A stretch of 64,000 bases of DNA, taken from positions 29,264,108 to 29,328,107 of the forward strand of contig OZ018408.1 in NCBI GenBank assembly GCA_963969595.1. The letters run 5' to 3'. Position numbers and translations under genes: made by a program. The notes beneath the pieces were generated by a model, which did not search any database, had not been told where the DNA came from, and saw nothing but the letters and a program-made list of their open reading frames with translations. This DNA is from Neckera pumila (taxonomy: Eukaryota > Streptophyta > Bryopsida > Hypnales > Neckeraceae). This document shows positions 36,816 to 49,659 of this stretch, piece by piece (the first letter of the stretch is position 1; every line of letters starts with the position of its first letter).

Positions 36816-37075
36816 AAGTGTTGTATTTTGAGCTTTCAAGATGCTATCTTCAAGGTGTTACCAAAATTATAATTTCAACATCTTAAAAAAATTAAAATAG
36901 TATAAAGAATAAATTATTGGAGGTACATTTTGTTACTCTTAAAAACATTTAAAATTAAGAACCATATGAAAATTCCGGCTTTGACTTCAAAATGCCCAAC
37001 AATGTCTTTCAAGGGTTAACTCTGAGAATCCTCGTGGACCATTCATGTACTTGTTCATGACGTTCATGGTCATAC

Positions 37076-37180
37076 GTTCGTTTCTTCGTTAGTTTTCGTC
37101 CGTCTATTTGCTCGCTCCTTCCTTCTCGTCCGTCCATCTGTCCATCGCTCCTTCCTTCTCGTCTGTTCGTTGGTCGCTCT
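37076..37180. repeat. pyrimidine-rich short repeats in the alpha-CT gene leader/promoter
   Basis: CGCTCCTTCCTTCTCGTC occurs twice, near 37113 and 37146 (period about 33), inside a CT-rich tract some 230-330 bp upstream of the ATG. Such tracts are common in plant core promoters and 5' leaders. A role here is inferred. Confidence 0.5.
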
Positions 37181-37401
37181 TCAAGGGCCCCGCCATTCGT
37201 GTGCAACCTCGTGTGCATCGCCTTCTCGTTTTGAGATCGAGAGCGCACGATAGTTTCGAGGTTGCAAGATTTTACAGGATGGAAGCAGCGGTTCTATCCC
37301 ATCTCATTGTCATGATCCCATTGCACTGAATTTTTCCTCTCCGCCTGCGAAGTGCGAATTCAGTTTTGCTTTCCCATTCCCGTGATTAACATCAAGACAA
37401 G

Positions 37402-40400
37402 ATGGAGTTTCCAGGCGGCACAGCAATCCTCCGAAGCGCCAGCAATGGCATTGGGCTTTGCGCAGGTCAAGCGATGGCGAGTTGCAGCAGCTTCAAGGTC
37501 TCCAGATCACGCGTTCCGCGCAAGGCATCATTGTTGGCAGTCTCTGCGAAAATCAAGAAGGGAAAGATGGGACCGGAGAAGGAGTATCCCTGGCCGGAGA
37601 AATTCCCGCCGGGCGAAATCACCGACGGCGCTCTCAAGTACCTGAATCGATTCAAGCCCTTGCTTAACCCGCAGAAGCCCTTGATGCTCCCTTTCGAGCG
37701 TCCCATTGCTGACCTCGAGCACAAGATCGATGAAGTAAGCCTTTGTCCCTTAAACCCTAATTTCTGTTTCAGGTGTTGAATTTTCGGGATAGATGTGGGA
37801 TCGGGAACCTCCGCTGCAAGATGTTTCTCATGGAGACATCTGGAATAGGAGACATCTGGGGGTGACTGAGTATACTGCAGTGGCAATTCCCGATTCTACA
37901 TTCCAGTCCATTTGTCCTGAGCTAATGTCCTCTCGGCCAATTCCACTTCAGGTTCGGGAGCTTGCCAATGAGACAGGCCTGGATTTTACAGATCAAATTG
38001 CTGAGCTCGAAAAAAGATATGATCAGGTTGGCTGTCTCACCTTTCGTATGAATTGTCTGTAAAGCAAAAAGCGTGAAGTGGTAGGACTTTTTATCAGTGC
38101 CAAATGATCGCGAATGGTTGTGTATGTACGTTTCATCCTCAATTTCCAATTGATAGTTTTATGTGGATACATGGCTCTCTGCCGTAGAGGTTTAGGGCGC
38201 TCTTTCTTACCGCGTGTATGCACATCATAATGAACCGTCCTCTAGAGAAATCTTTATTGCGCGCAAAATTGCTTATTCTGCTCATTAAGATAGATTTTTG
38301 GCTTACGAAGATCCTTTTTTTGTCTCCTTCAAGTTCCATCCTTTTTGCCTTTTCTTCCACCATTCTCTCCTTCATTTGTTTGGTGCCACATTAGCCAACA
38401 CTTGGATTCTTCTAGAAGGGTCTTTTAACTGGCTCAGTGATGCTACGATATCATCGGAGTTCTCCAAGTGTGTAATTCGTAGTGAAGCAACTATCGGGAT
38501 GTGATCCTGAGATTGACTGGATATTCATTTGACCTCTTTTGGAGGTTTCTTGATCGTGCGTTTCAGAAACGGTTATCAAAGTACAAGCTCTGGGTACACA
38601 GAGTGCTTAATTTTGTGTTAATGATTCATTTTGATGGCGAGAATTTTGGTCGAAGCGTGTTTGTATCGAAGCCCTCTTGAACTCCTTATCCAAGGTTTTG
38701 AGTTTTCGAGAGGCTTAAGCGAGGGTTCGATGTGGTGATGAACTTTTCTTGTCATGCTCAACAGGTACGTCGGGAATTGTATGGAGCTCTGACACCAATG
38801 CAGCGCCTGAGTGTGGCTCGGCATCCGAGTCGGCCAACTTTCTTAGACCACGTTATGAACATGACTGACTCGGTAATTCAGCTAACCGGAATTAAGCTTA
38901 TTGTGAGCAGTGTATGCATGCAGAGTAGTCTTTCTAGTTGTCACGTGTGTCGAGCATTTCGATCGATGTGAGAATGTAACATTTGGTTAATGTGAGTGAT
39001 TTCTCCTAAGAGTTTGGATTTTCTCAATACAGTGGATTGAACTTCATGGCGACCGAGGTGGCTTCGACGACCCTGCTTTGGTGTGCGGGATTGGATCCAT
39101 GGATGGAATGAGCTTTATGTTCATTGGTCATCAGAAGGGCCGAAATACAAAAGAGAACATCCACCGGAACTTTGCTATGCCAATGCCAAACGGGTACGTG
39201 TTTACTTTCGGCATTGACTGTCAGTCAAGTTCTAGAATAGACAGCTGACAACCTGATTTTTTAGAAGAGATGATTTGGAGAGCATCGTAGCTTGCAAACT
39301 TCTAAGGTCGTAAGCAACTGAAATATCAAAGAGTAATATTCTATATTCTCCCTATTCTCCCTATTGTCCCTGTTGTTTTGGCACAAGAATTGGAGGGTTG
39401 TTTGGGAAGTTTTAGTGCATTTCTCCATGCAATTTTCTGTGTCTCCCATTCTTCACTCTTATTTCTTGATGAATTGGGTTTCAATCAGTCTATTGAAAGT
39501 GCTAACTGGACGACTCTGAGGAGCCACGTCCCTCATTCATCGAAAATGTGGGAGCGCACAAACGTGTCTCCTCCTATTTTTGATGATCTTAATTGAATCC
39601 TTTGTATGCATGTTTACGCTTGCAGGTATAGGAAAGCTTTGCGTTTTATGCGACATGCAGAGAAATTCGGTTTTCCTATCCTCACATTCATTGATACCCC
39701 CGGAGCGTATGCTGGCGTCAAAGCTGAAGAACTTGGTCAGGTATGCTGTATTCTGAACTGAGTTCAGACTCGTGTACAGTACTGTTTATTGATGCTCTAT
39801 CTTCTTTAGTGTGCTTAACTGCTTGCAACTGGTCATTCTTACACAATAGTTGGGTTTAATTTGGTTTAGAATGACCAAACACTTTTGTAGACTGCTTGTT
39901 AAGAATGGCAAGTCATTCCGTATGAGAAGTCTCACTGATTAGACGTGAGCAGGGGGAAGCCATCGCTGTGAATTTGAGAGAAATGTTTGGCATTCGTGTG
40001 CCAATAATCGCAACTGTAATTGGAGAGGGTGGTTCTGGAGGTGCACTTGCCATAGGATGTGGGAACAAGATGATAATGCTCGAGAATGCAGTCTACTATG
40101 TAGCAAGGTGATTTCTCTTGCCTATGTGAGTATATAAGCTGCCTTGAGTTGAAATTCAGTAGTTATGACTCACAGGTTATGTCTAATGAAAGGAACCGTT
40201 TCTATTCTTCTTTCTAAAAGACTGTTGCTGTCCGGTGCAGCCCGGAAGCATGCGCTGCTATTCTCTGGAAGACTTCTGATGCTGCTCCCAAGGTAATGTT
40301 CTCTCTTGTATTGTCTTGCCAACGAAGACTTGTGCCTCATTTCTCAGGGAGGATGAGAGATATTTTCTTCGCGCAGAGTTTGACCTGATTATTGTTGTAT

Positions 40401-41270
40401 TCAGGCTGCAGATGCTCTGCGTATAACTGCGCATGAGTTACAGAAACTGGATGTTGTGGATGATATTATTCCGGTATGGTTAGCTGACTTTTTTGCAGCG
40501 TGCTGTTAGTTGTTGAAGTTCACTTAAATCTTGGAAGGCAACTGCTGCTATGTTTCGTGCTATACATGATTGCGTTTTCTGCATCTTCTAAGTTGCAGAA
40601 TTGCAGTTTCATTTGAAAGTTTACAAACACGAAACTGATTATGCTCCACTCTGATATGCATTTCTTCTTTTTATGCTCCAGGAACCCGTAGGTGGTGCAC
40701 ACTCTGATCCTGTGCAGACGTCCCTAAACATCAAGGCAACGATAATGAAGCACATGAAAGTAAGTAAATATTTCAATTTCTTCTTGCTCATGAAAGCCCA
40801 AGAGTTTCCGTCTTTTCTCGCTAATGATGTTTCTTTGATTCAAGAATTTCTTCTACGTGCATTTCTACATGTTTCTATTTATGAAGTACATGCTTCTAGC
40901 CTTTAGAGTCGTGTAGGCGAATCTTATATAGAGTTTTATGTAAATTGCATGTGAAGCTTTCACATGAAACGGCGGCCGTTGGAGGTTTTTGGACCTAGTC
41001 GATCTCTTATAATCTCTTTTACCGTCATTTTTTGTGTACATCAAACAGGACCTACTGAAGCAGGATCCGGAGACACTGTTGGAAGACAGATATCAGAAGT
41101 TCCGAAAGATAGGTGCCATTGATGAAAGTGGTGCAGTGGATCCTCATATCAAGCGAAATATGAAGAAGCGAGACGCACTGCATGAAGATGATGAGCTCAG
41201 GATGCTACCTTCAGGCAACGGAAGCGCACCCAAGCTGCTCATTGCAACGGGGGAAGGCTCTAGGGACTAG
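37402..41270 (+). CDS. accA: plastid acetyl-CoA carboxylase, carboxyltransferase alpha subunit
   Basis: Ten exons: 37402-37734, 37952-38026, 38765-38872, 39033-39193, 39626-39740, 39953-40107, 40241-40292, 40405-40473, 40682-40759 and 41049-41270. All introns are GT-AG and phases close to 455 aa. This is the nuclear-encoded alpha half of the carboxyltransferase of the multisubunit (prokaryotic-type) plastid enzyme. It transfers CO2 from carboxybiotin to acetyl-CoA, giving malonyl-CoA for fatty-acid synthesis; its beta partner is normally plastid-encoded. Residues 1-55 are Ser/Ala/Lys-rich, a chloroplast transit peptide. Family blocks follow: [87 protein letters not shown] (288-299), and [11 protein letters not shown]. 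The C terminus ends about 70 residues after HMK, so the long extension of the ~770-aa Arabidopsis protein is absent. Confidence 0.96.
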
Positions 41271-42468
41271 ACTCATATTCGCTCTGGGAGAATCCAAATC
41301 TTTATAATTTGTCGGCGCCCTCTTATTCCATGAGGGCTTGTATTGTAGTAGTGGAGAGTCCTGCATAGATTTGGCGACTTAACAAACTTCGTAGTACCAG
41401 TAAGCGCTGGTTGAGGGGTGTTGAGGCACTTTAGTAACCTCTTGTTTTGGGTATTAGATTTCCCGAAGATTTTATGGAGTTGAGCTCTCGAGCAACTGCC
41501 GGTGGCCATATTTATAGCATGATTCTGGTGAGCTTTACGCTGTAAAGGATTGCCACAATCTGCAGTATGCATTTCATGGTTTAGAGCTGTAGCAGTTTTG
41601 TTGATCTGGAATTTGATGCTTGGATTAGGGCTATTGAAAATGTAGTTTTACATGGTTTTCTACAGTTTTCAAACATGTTTTTTCTTCTGAACTAGAAGAA
41701 ATTAGTGAATGCAATGCTTCAGATTATTTCAAGTAAAGCAGTGATCTTGTTACCAGAGCATTTATAGGTCGTGTTTTAAAATCTTGTGAACGCACGATTT
41801 TAAGTTTTGTAACCCCTCTTGATTTCACCCGAGGTGTGAACTCTTCACCCTTGGTTTGAACGTATGCAGAGGGTTTGTGTTACAGCCAATCTGTGTAATA
41901 GGGCAATAGAACTTCCCTGCAAAATCATCACACAGAAGTGACGATATATAAAATGCTGAAGTTCATGCTGCTTCCATCAAAGTGTGACTGTAAGTGTATA
42001 CAGTGGTCATCTTTGGTAATTTTTGTCAATCGTTACAATAGGCAATCCCAAAAACTATTAGAAAATTTGATAGAAAATCTCCTAAACTGTGTAGTTCCGA
42101 CCTTTGCACTTACAAATGTCACAAAACATTCAATTTTCGAAGTAATCAGGCTCGCACGGTGGAGAGGAAAGTAGACTTCATAAGGTTCATTCTGTTCAGC
42201 TCATTTGCACTTGCATGCCAATTTTTGACCAGGAAGGAAGGAGCCAGAAAAATGCTTGCTCGTGCGTTCGATGTTATTAAAAATTGGATTTCAGGACGTC
42301 AGAAATGTGGACATGCAAGACAGCTCAACAAAATCACAACAAACTTCTCAACCAGTTAGAACATTGACTAAGAGAGGAAATTAAAAACGAGAGAAATCTC
42401 CATCTGCAAAACATACTCACAAACTCGCCTCAAAAATGAACTTGGGTACAATAATTGTGGTTTTACAC
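41271..42468. other. 3' flank between convergent genes
   Basis: The alpha-CT transcript (+) and the membrane-protein transcript (-) converge here. Gene-like composition near both ends fits their 3' untranslated regions. No independent gene is supported. Confidence 0.45.
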
Positions 42469-44580
42469 TTATGGTACAGATATGTCTTGGTCCCCTTGAG
42501 GAGGTATAGCAGGAAAATGGTGCATCAAAAATGATCCCAGCGACCAAAGACACAAAATACCTAACACTTGGACAACAGAAAGGATGCTCTGCAACGAGCC
42601 ATTTATAGCCAGAGTCTCTGGGGTTGCCTCCACTGCCTTCAATGAGAAAAGCAACCCTGCCACGAGCTGTGCTGCACGGTTGAGTTGGTGTAGCCTATAT
42701 ACCTGCCAGCAAAATACAAGATGGAATTGGATCAAAGAGAGCGAAGCTATTAAGAAATGTTCTGAATACCAAATCCATGTCAGAAGGTCTTGATGCAGCT
42801 CCCAAGGAATGTTATGGTGGATTATCGTTTTTCCATGAGCAGCGTGATTTACTTTCGGTAAAGGAATCCATTTTCTTTCTTGCTCACACTGTTGGGCTCA
42901 TGTCAGGTGAGGTGTATCGGTATCAAAAGCCACAGGACAGACACTGGCCACTCACTGAGCACCATGCATGCCCTCGACAAACAGAGTTATCCTTTAATTC
43001 ATTGTAGAATGAACCCCAAAAAATTCTCTCCTTCCTTTTCTCCGACACAAGTCAACAACCCCTAATTGCTCACTGAAAAGATAACCCTAGCGAATGCCAA
43101 GCTTTCAAGTCCTTTTTTTGGTTTTCATCTATGATGGAGAAGAGTGAGTTCTCACAACTGCTAAAGAACGTTACGATTTGAAAATAGATGAAGAGAGATG
43201 TTAAAAATAGGCAACACATGCTTCTAAATTGAAAATTTGAACGTTAGTGATTTAACAATGTTCAATCATACCTGAAACGTGATTGGGACCATAGTCCACA
43301 CAGGAGACTTCTTCGCAATGACAAACTTTTCGAAACCCAATTGAACAGCCAGACCTACAAGATACGGCAGCAAGGCAGCAGCTGCTGCTGGTCCCGTCCA
43401 TGGCCACACCACTCCAAAGCTGATTGCTGGTAACACCACTCCCAGTGCTACTGAGATTATCATTGATATTCGGTAGCCCACAGGAGGTCTGCTGGGTTTC
43501 AAAAGACTACCTCCGTATGATCGTGCCGAAGAAGAGGGTGCTTGCAGGAGGAGCTGCAGGTGAGATATATACAGGAAAAGAGACACACCCGCGTAGAACA
43601 GTGTCTCTGTACAGAATAGGATCACAAAATCTGCAGGTAAAAACAAGATTATAAGCATCAGATCTTAAAACAAGCTGCTACTCGCAATGTTTCTACCCTA
43701 AATAAAAATGTCTAATTTTCACATGTGTCTTTCATATAACCCGTAGCATAATCTTCACTGATTGAAAGTTTGAAAAAACATGCTTGACAATCGTAGAATG
43801 CCACTATTCCAATAACCACGTCTCAATTATTCTAGACATAAGGAATTGATAGGGCATTGGTAGTAAATGCATACCTGTAAGAAGAGAGTCTTCCAAAATG
43901 CTCTCAAAAAACCTTCGAAGATACAAAGGAGGACCAACGACAGAAACGACCAACGCCAACGGCCCAAGCAGCCACAGTAGCGAGCCTCTGCCAGTATGAG
44001 CAGGCTTAAGCTCCTGGTAGTCTGTGCTCTCTGGCTGCTCCTTTCCTGATCCTGCACTATAGAATGAAACAAACCCGGGCTTGCCATCATATTGGGTAAT
44101 AGGGGCCTCGCCTGAAACGCTAAGTGAGTCTTCTACGGTCGAGCTCGAAGAATCTTGAACAGATCGATCGTCCTCGTCGTCAGAATCTAGGTACCTACTC
44201 TCTGGTGAAATATTTGATATTGACGCACGCAGAAGGGCGAGCTTTCGTCGTTCTGGCTTCAAGTACAATCCACTAGACAAAGACGTACTGGAAGAAGCAA
44301 GTAAATGTTGTTTCGGGCATCCGGAACGCAGTTGATGGGAGAAAATTGGAGCTGCAGGCGAGGTGCATATCGAGCTATGAAAAAACACTCCTGCTGACGA
44401 AGAGAACGTTTTCGGAGTCCACGTCCCTTGCGGACCTGCAGGGCGGGTCCTCGTTAGAATGTGATGCATATGAAGGTCCACAGATTCTGATGTCCGGCTA
44501 CTTCTGTCCAAACTATCTACCTCCCCGGACCTTCGAAGAAACGGGTAAAGGGCGACTGACTTTTTCCAGCATAAAACCAT
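42469..44580 (-). CDS. predicted plastid multi-pass membrane protein, plant conserved, function unknown
   Basis: Three exons, 44580-43875, 43630-43272 and 42702-42469, GT-AG introns, 432 aa. An in-frame TGA lies 9 bases upstream of the chosen ATG, and an AG acceptor-like site lies further upstream, so the leader is probably spliced. Residues 1-120 are rich in Ser, Arg and Thr, with an acidic Ser-rich linker at 130-155, consistent with a plastid transit peptide and a soluble N part. Membrane-like segments are at about 201-220 (LLWLLGPLALVVSVVGPPLY), 236-257, 291-311, 315-335 and 393-415. The block GPPLYLRRFFESILEDSLLTDF with FILFCTETLFYAGV resembles, from memory, a conserved but uncharacterised plant chloroplast protein. 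No catalytic motif is visible. It is convergent with the alpha-CT gene, with no sign of shared function. Confidence 0.8.
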
Positions 44581-47565
44581 CTCTTTTCAATGCAAGATGA
44601 AACCCTAAAAGCACCTGCAAGATGATCATTAATCCTGAAAGACAAAGAAGCCCAAATTGAGGCTTTTGTTGAGTTTGCAGATTGAGAGAATCATTGGACT
44701 TTCTATAGTCTAATTCTGTTTATTTTTTGTCTTACACATGCCATGTTCTTCACTGACCCTAGTCCCATCTACATTATCTTTTTCACAACATCATCAATCG
44801 AATTGGTCAATTTAAATCAAATGGCGACGTCTATAACCGCATCAAATTTCTCTATATAAAGTATCATATCCCCTCAAACTAACCTAAAAAAGACAAAAAA
44901 ACTGAAATAGATTTAGAACGACCTTGGACTCCTGGAGAAGTATTTTCTAAGCCTGAAAACGGAGCGGCAATGTAGTGGGCATTCGAAGACACACACCTCT
45001 GCAGGAACGTCCTTGAACTTGAGTTGTGTCGACGTGATGAGGCCTGCAAAGAGTCACTCCCTCACCAAGACGACACGAAGGCCTAGCTAAATTCATGGTG
45101 CCCTGAAATGAATGCGCACCAACAAACCTTATCAACGCGCTTCGGAAATACAGTCAAACTCTAATACTCTCTGCAACACCATCTCTAATATTCTCGTTCC
45201 ATACCACAGAAACCTCCATCACAAAGCATCAAATTCGCCTACTACAAGCATCAAAAAGCAAGACTCACGCACTCACTCCAAAACGCAAGTGAGTCATTCT
45301 AGAGTGAGTTGAGACTCAAGAAAGACCGGAATTGGCATTCCAATACCTTGAAGTGGCTCAAAATCGGCTCACTAAACGAGGATAAGTTACTCAGAAGCAA
45401 GAAGAAACGCTCGTGAAACACCAAAAAACGGCATGAAAGCCCTAGACGAGAAATTAGGTCGCCTTGTTTTTATTGTTCTCACCTCCAATTAAGAGATTGT
45501 GAAATGCTCACTTAAAGACGCAGCAATGGCAACAAGAACGAAAGCAGAACCATACTCTTACAAGAACGCGAGGACGAGAACTTGGCTTCGCTTGGCTTGG
45601 CTAGTGAGGATTTCCACGGCAGCCGAAGCGAAGAATGTGATCTTTCTTTCACGGCGATGGCAGAGAGGTAACGAACTCTGGCAAACGAGAGTGTCACGGG
45701 ATGTGGAGGCTCGGCTCCGAACACTTGGAAGGGTTGAACCTTTTTCTTTTTTTTCCTTCCTTTTACTTTACCTTTTTTTTCAAAGATACGGATTTTCTTA
45801 CCATGGATTCGAACGAACTTCCGTACATTGTCAAGCTCCGAAGTTGATTTCTGAGTTTTTAAGAGTTGAAATTGCCTTTGCCATTGACAAGTTCCATAAT
45901 ATTTTTGATTCTTTATTTAAGCACATTTAACCACTAAGGAACCTACTTTAGGATTTGAAATTTCTTCATGAAATTTGTAGGAACGGATGCTATTCATTGT
46001 AATCTACATGTGAAGTTTCTTTTCATATCATTTTAATAAATATTGCTAAAGTTAAAAGTATCTTTTCAATTTTAATGTCAAATTGAACAACTAAAAATAT
46101 ATTCTAAAAAATCATTAATTAATTTTACTATACTTTATAGATTGATACCCATTCAAAAACATTTGGACCACTCAAATGGTTCAATTCCAAATAATGAGGT
46201 GAAAGTTATGAAGAGTTATATTTTGCAAACCTTGAGTAGAAAAATCATGTAAAATTGTTTTTTGAACTCAATTTTGAAAAATTCAATTAAAAATAGAAAG
46301 AAAATTTAAATTTTTCATATTGAAAATTTAAATTTTAAGGATTCAAGAGTAGCGGTGTCTTGTTGTAAAACCAAAAATTAAAAGTTTATTTTTAACAATA
46401 TTTTTTTTAAACTTGCTTCCCCTACTTTTTATGAATGTCTCCCTAAAATTTTGCTGGCCAATAATTCTGATTTCTTTTTTTGCAAATATTGTACACTTCT
46501 ACATCGAATTTCTTAATTTTTTTCCTCTCTTTTGCAAAATTTTGTTAATATTTGTATATAGATGTCCATCTTTAGTATTTGAATTAAACTAAAAGGAGAA
46601 ATATAAATATTTTTGAGTAGTATTGGTAAATTCCTTTGTTATAGTAGTATTCCAAATTCAAGATCAATTTATCTCTTGCATCCAAGACTTCAATTGAATT
46701 GAAATCTCTTCCATAAATTTCATAGTAATCCTATAAGTGAAATCATTTCACGTATACTATATTCTATATAAGAATTTCAATTTATTACTTCAAAGATGTT
46801 ACAAATACTTGAAACCATACTCCTTTGCATGGCCCGAGGAAGTTAGACCACCTCATCTTTGGGACTCTACAATTTAATCCCTTGAAGTCTCAAATGTCTC
46901 TTCAGGGGAACTTGAAGATCTAGGTAAGGTTCTTATGATCTCAATTAATATTTGGCATGATTTCTTGGTTGTTTTTTTCAAGATAAAAAAACAAACTAGC
47001 TTTCAAGGAATGAATTTTTATTTCAATTGGTGCAAGGGAGAAAAAATCATGCTGCACAAAGCTCTAAATAGTCAAGAAATGCCACCAATATAAAACAATA
47101 AAAATCGAAATTAAAAAAATAAAGTATGATTTCTTATAGGCTACATCTTTTTTCGATGGAAAGATTTTATTCATTCCATTTAGATTAGTGATGGATGGGT
47201 TATAGAGCATCTTGTTTTGCAAGCAATCATGGCATCTTACTATGAAAATTACATTTTGAACCCAATTTTTTTCCCAAAGTTTCAGCTCAAATCTTCAACA
47301 AATTTTTTTATCAATTCAAAATCTGGATTACAAAAATTTTAATTAAAGAAAATTCCAAAGAATACTTGTTCTATTTCTTATCATTTAGGGCAATATGATT
47401 TTTGTAGGGCAAAATGATTTTTGTAAGGCAATATGGCTATAGGCCATAGCTTTTGTCTTATACCACCAAAAGACCTCTAATTCATAAATAAAGTATATAA
47501 AACTCTTATGTACTTCATAGGATCTTTCACAATTATAAAAAATAATTTACTATGTTTAACCTCTA
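44581..47565. other. 5' flank, then AT-rich degenerate repeats
   Basis: 44.6-45.75 kb is gene-like and probably holds the spliced leader and promoter of the membrane-protein gene. A 143-codon plus-strand frame at 45499-45930 runs antisense across it and has no family resemblance. From 45.95 kb the DNA is AT-rich. 46940-47340 carries blocks of the B-type elements (agctttgattcatt-like, gttatagagcatcttgtttt), so it is likely a decayed copy. Confidence 0.4.
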
Positions 47566-48495
47566 AAAGCCCATTGTTCCTTTGGGGGACAAATGGGATT
47601 TCGGAAAGATACCTACGGATTGAATTTTTGTCATGATTTTTTGAAACTTTTTTAGAAGATAGAAAAAATACTAAGCTTTGTGGGAATATAATTTCTTTTT
47701 TTCAATCGGAGCCTGGGAAAAAATGTTATGTCCAAATAAGCTCAAAATAGGGGATGTGGGCAGCAAAAAAAATTCCAATTTTTTAATTTTTTAACTTTTT
47801 AATTTTTTAACTCTTTTCGTTTATAAATTATATTTTTGTCTACTTGGAAAGCTTTGATTCATTTCATTTTGAGTTTTTTATGAAAAAGTTATGGACAATC
47901 TTGTTTTTCGGGCACTTAGAGCATCTTCCTGAAAAAAATAACTTGTAGGATTCATTTCTAAATGCAATTTTTACAATTTTTCAAAAAACAAATTCTACAA
48001 GGTTTAGTTTTTCTGCTAGAACAATCTCACCATTGTAATTAGTGATTTTTTAATTCCATATAAAAGATATTAATATTTTAGATTTTCCTTCAATCTTGTA
48101 CCTACTTCTACTTAATAATTCTTTCAATAATGACAATTAAGTTTTTTTGGATTTATTTTTCTCCTTAGATTTTCAACTCATTTCTCCACTATAGAGGCTA
48201 AGAGGCTTAACCTCAAAAATCTGTTGTGCAAAAAATTTAAGTTAAAAATGTTCAAAGTCATAAAATCTAGTCCTGCACGATGCTCAAAAACTTGTTTTTT
48301 TCACTTTAAACGCAAATATCTTGCAATCTATGCAGTCAAAAATGCTGAAATTTTTTCAACACATTCTCATATTAGTCAGATCCTACGGTTATATGTGCAA
48401 AATTTTTTTTTTTTCAATTTTTGTACTCTTTGCTATAAAAATGGCAATTTTGGGTGTTTTGGGGCAAAAAAATGGCCTTGGGCCTTTAGGGTTAA
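47566..48495 (-). mobile_element. TTAA-type element, subfamily B, reverse orientation
   Basis: Left TTTAACCTCTAAAAGCCCATTG and right GGGCCTTTAGGGTTAA. The block order is the reverse complement of 35912-36815 (tgggggacaaatggg, gaaaagttatggacaatcttgttttt, gaacaatctcaccattg, atggcaattttgggtgttttggg). The 113-codon frame at 48224-48565 crosses its end and is not a gene. Confidence 0.65.
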
Positions 48496-49321
48496 AATAC
48501 TATCAATTAGATGTCACCATAATTATGCATTTTGGAGGGTTTTAGTACTATTTTGTACCCAATAAAGCAAATTTGAAGCTAAAAATTGGAAATTGAGGTC
48601 ATCTATATGGATAGCATAAATTGATGGAACAATTTCTAAAAATAATATTTTTTCCATTTTGCATATGTGTTCCAAAAGTGTACTACTTTTGTATCAACAT
48701 TTGGATTGTAGAATTCTTTTTCATAAGATGTAATTAGGTGATTAGAAGCCCCTTTCAGTTGGAAAACATGGCTTTTTTTATTCTATTTTTTTAACCTTTT
48801 CCTATTTTCTGAAATACAAAAATAAAAATATTTGTTATATTGAATTTTTTTTGGTTTCTCTCTTTTGTTCATAATTGTTAGGGAATATTTTTTTAAGCTT
48901 GCGTTTGTTGGAAATACATTATTTTCAGAGTTATATTAATTTTTCATATTTTCCTTGATTTTTAGAATTATTTTTCTAAGAGTTTTTTTCTCCAATATAA
49001 TAGTCAAAACGCAACAAATAATACAAGAGTTTCTTGCAATTATCCTTAAGAGGATGCTTAGCCTTATACTCAATCTAGTATTGCAAAGTGCAAAAAAACT
49101 CGTTTTCTTCACTTTAAATGCTTATATCTTGCAATCTATCCAGTCAAATTTTTTGAAATTTCTTAAATACATATTCATACTAGTCTAGTGCAAGATCCTA
49201 CGATTGGATATGCAAAAAATAACAAATGTTTGAAACTTTTGCTCTTTGCAATGAAAACAATAGTTTTGACTTTTGAGTGTTTTTTAGTGAAAAAACAGCC
49301 TTTGTACTTTGTTCTTGTTAA
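48496..49321. other. AT-rich degenerate repeats
   Basis: 49080-49290 contains tatatcttgcaatctat, agtgcaagatcctacg and gttttgacttttgagtgttttt blocks in the same order as the right end of B elements. It is therefore a decayed partial copy. Confidence 0.4.
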
Positions 49322-49640
49322 GGACATTGTAGACTAGAGTAGTCCAATGGATGATAGAGAATCCTTCAATGGAAGACTGAAGTGCATGTGTTCATTTTTG
49401 GAAACTTGTGCAAAAAGGGAAATCTTGCACAATAGTTTAACCTCCAATGAGTTTTTTTTGTTTTTTTTAAGTACATGGTTTACACTGTACCCAAAAGGAT
49501 GATTTCCACAGTAACCAATGTGTCCTTCCAGAGTTAACCCTTGCAAGACACTTAGACCTAACTCATATGTAATCAACCAAAACTTATCAAATTTTTGAAT
49601 GAATAGGTTCATTCTTCAATTCTACAGTAATCTTGAAAGT
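49322..49640 (-). repeat. dispersed 'CCTCCAATGAGT / CCACAGTAACC' family copy
   Basis: Contains gtccaatggatgatagagaatcttc, ttgcacaatagtttaacctccaatgag, acccaaaaggatgatttccacagtaaccaat and ccagagttaaccc in order. The same blocks in the same order lie at 61130-61340, and diverged versions at 9950-10110 and 11020-11180. Non-coding. Confidence 0.55.
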
Positions 49641-49659
49641 ACAATTTTTCTCCTCCACA

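Noticed and set aside
45499..45930. 143-codon plus-strand open frame
   Set aside because: It is antisense to the likely leader of the membrane-protein gene, ends in AT-rich low-complexity sequence, and has no family resemblance or splice context.
48224..48565. 113-codon plus-strand open frame
   Set aside because: It crosses the terminus of a non-coding TTAA-type element and related copies have stops.
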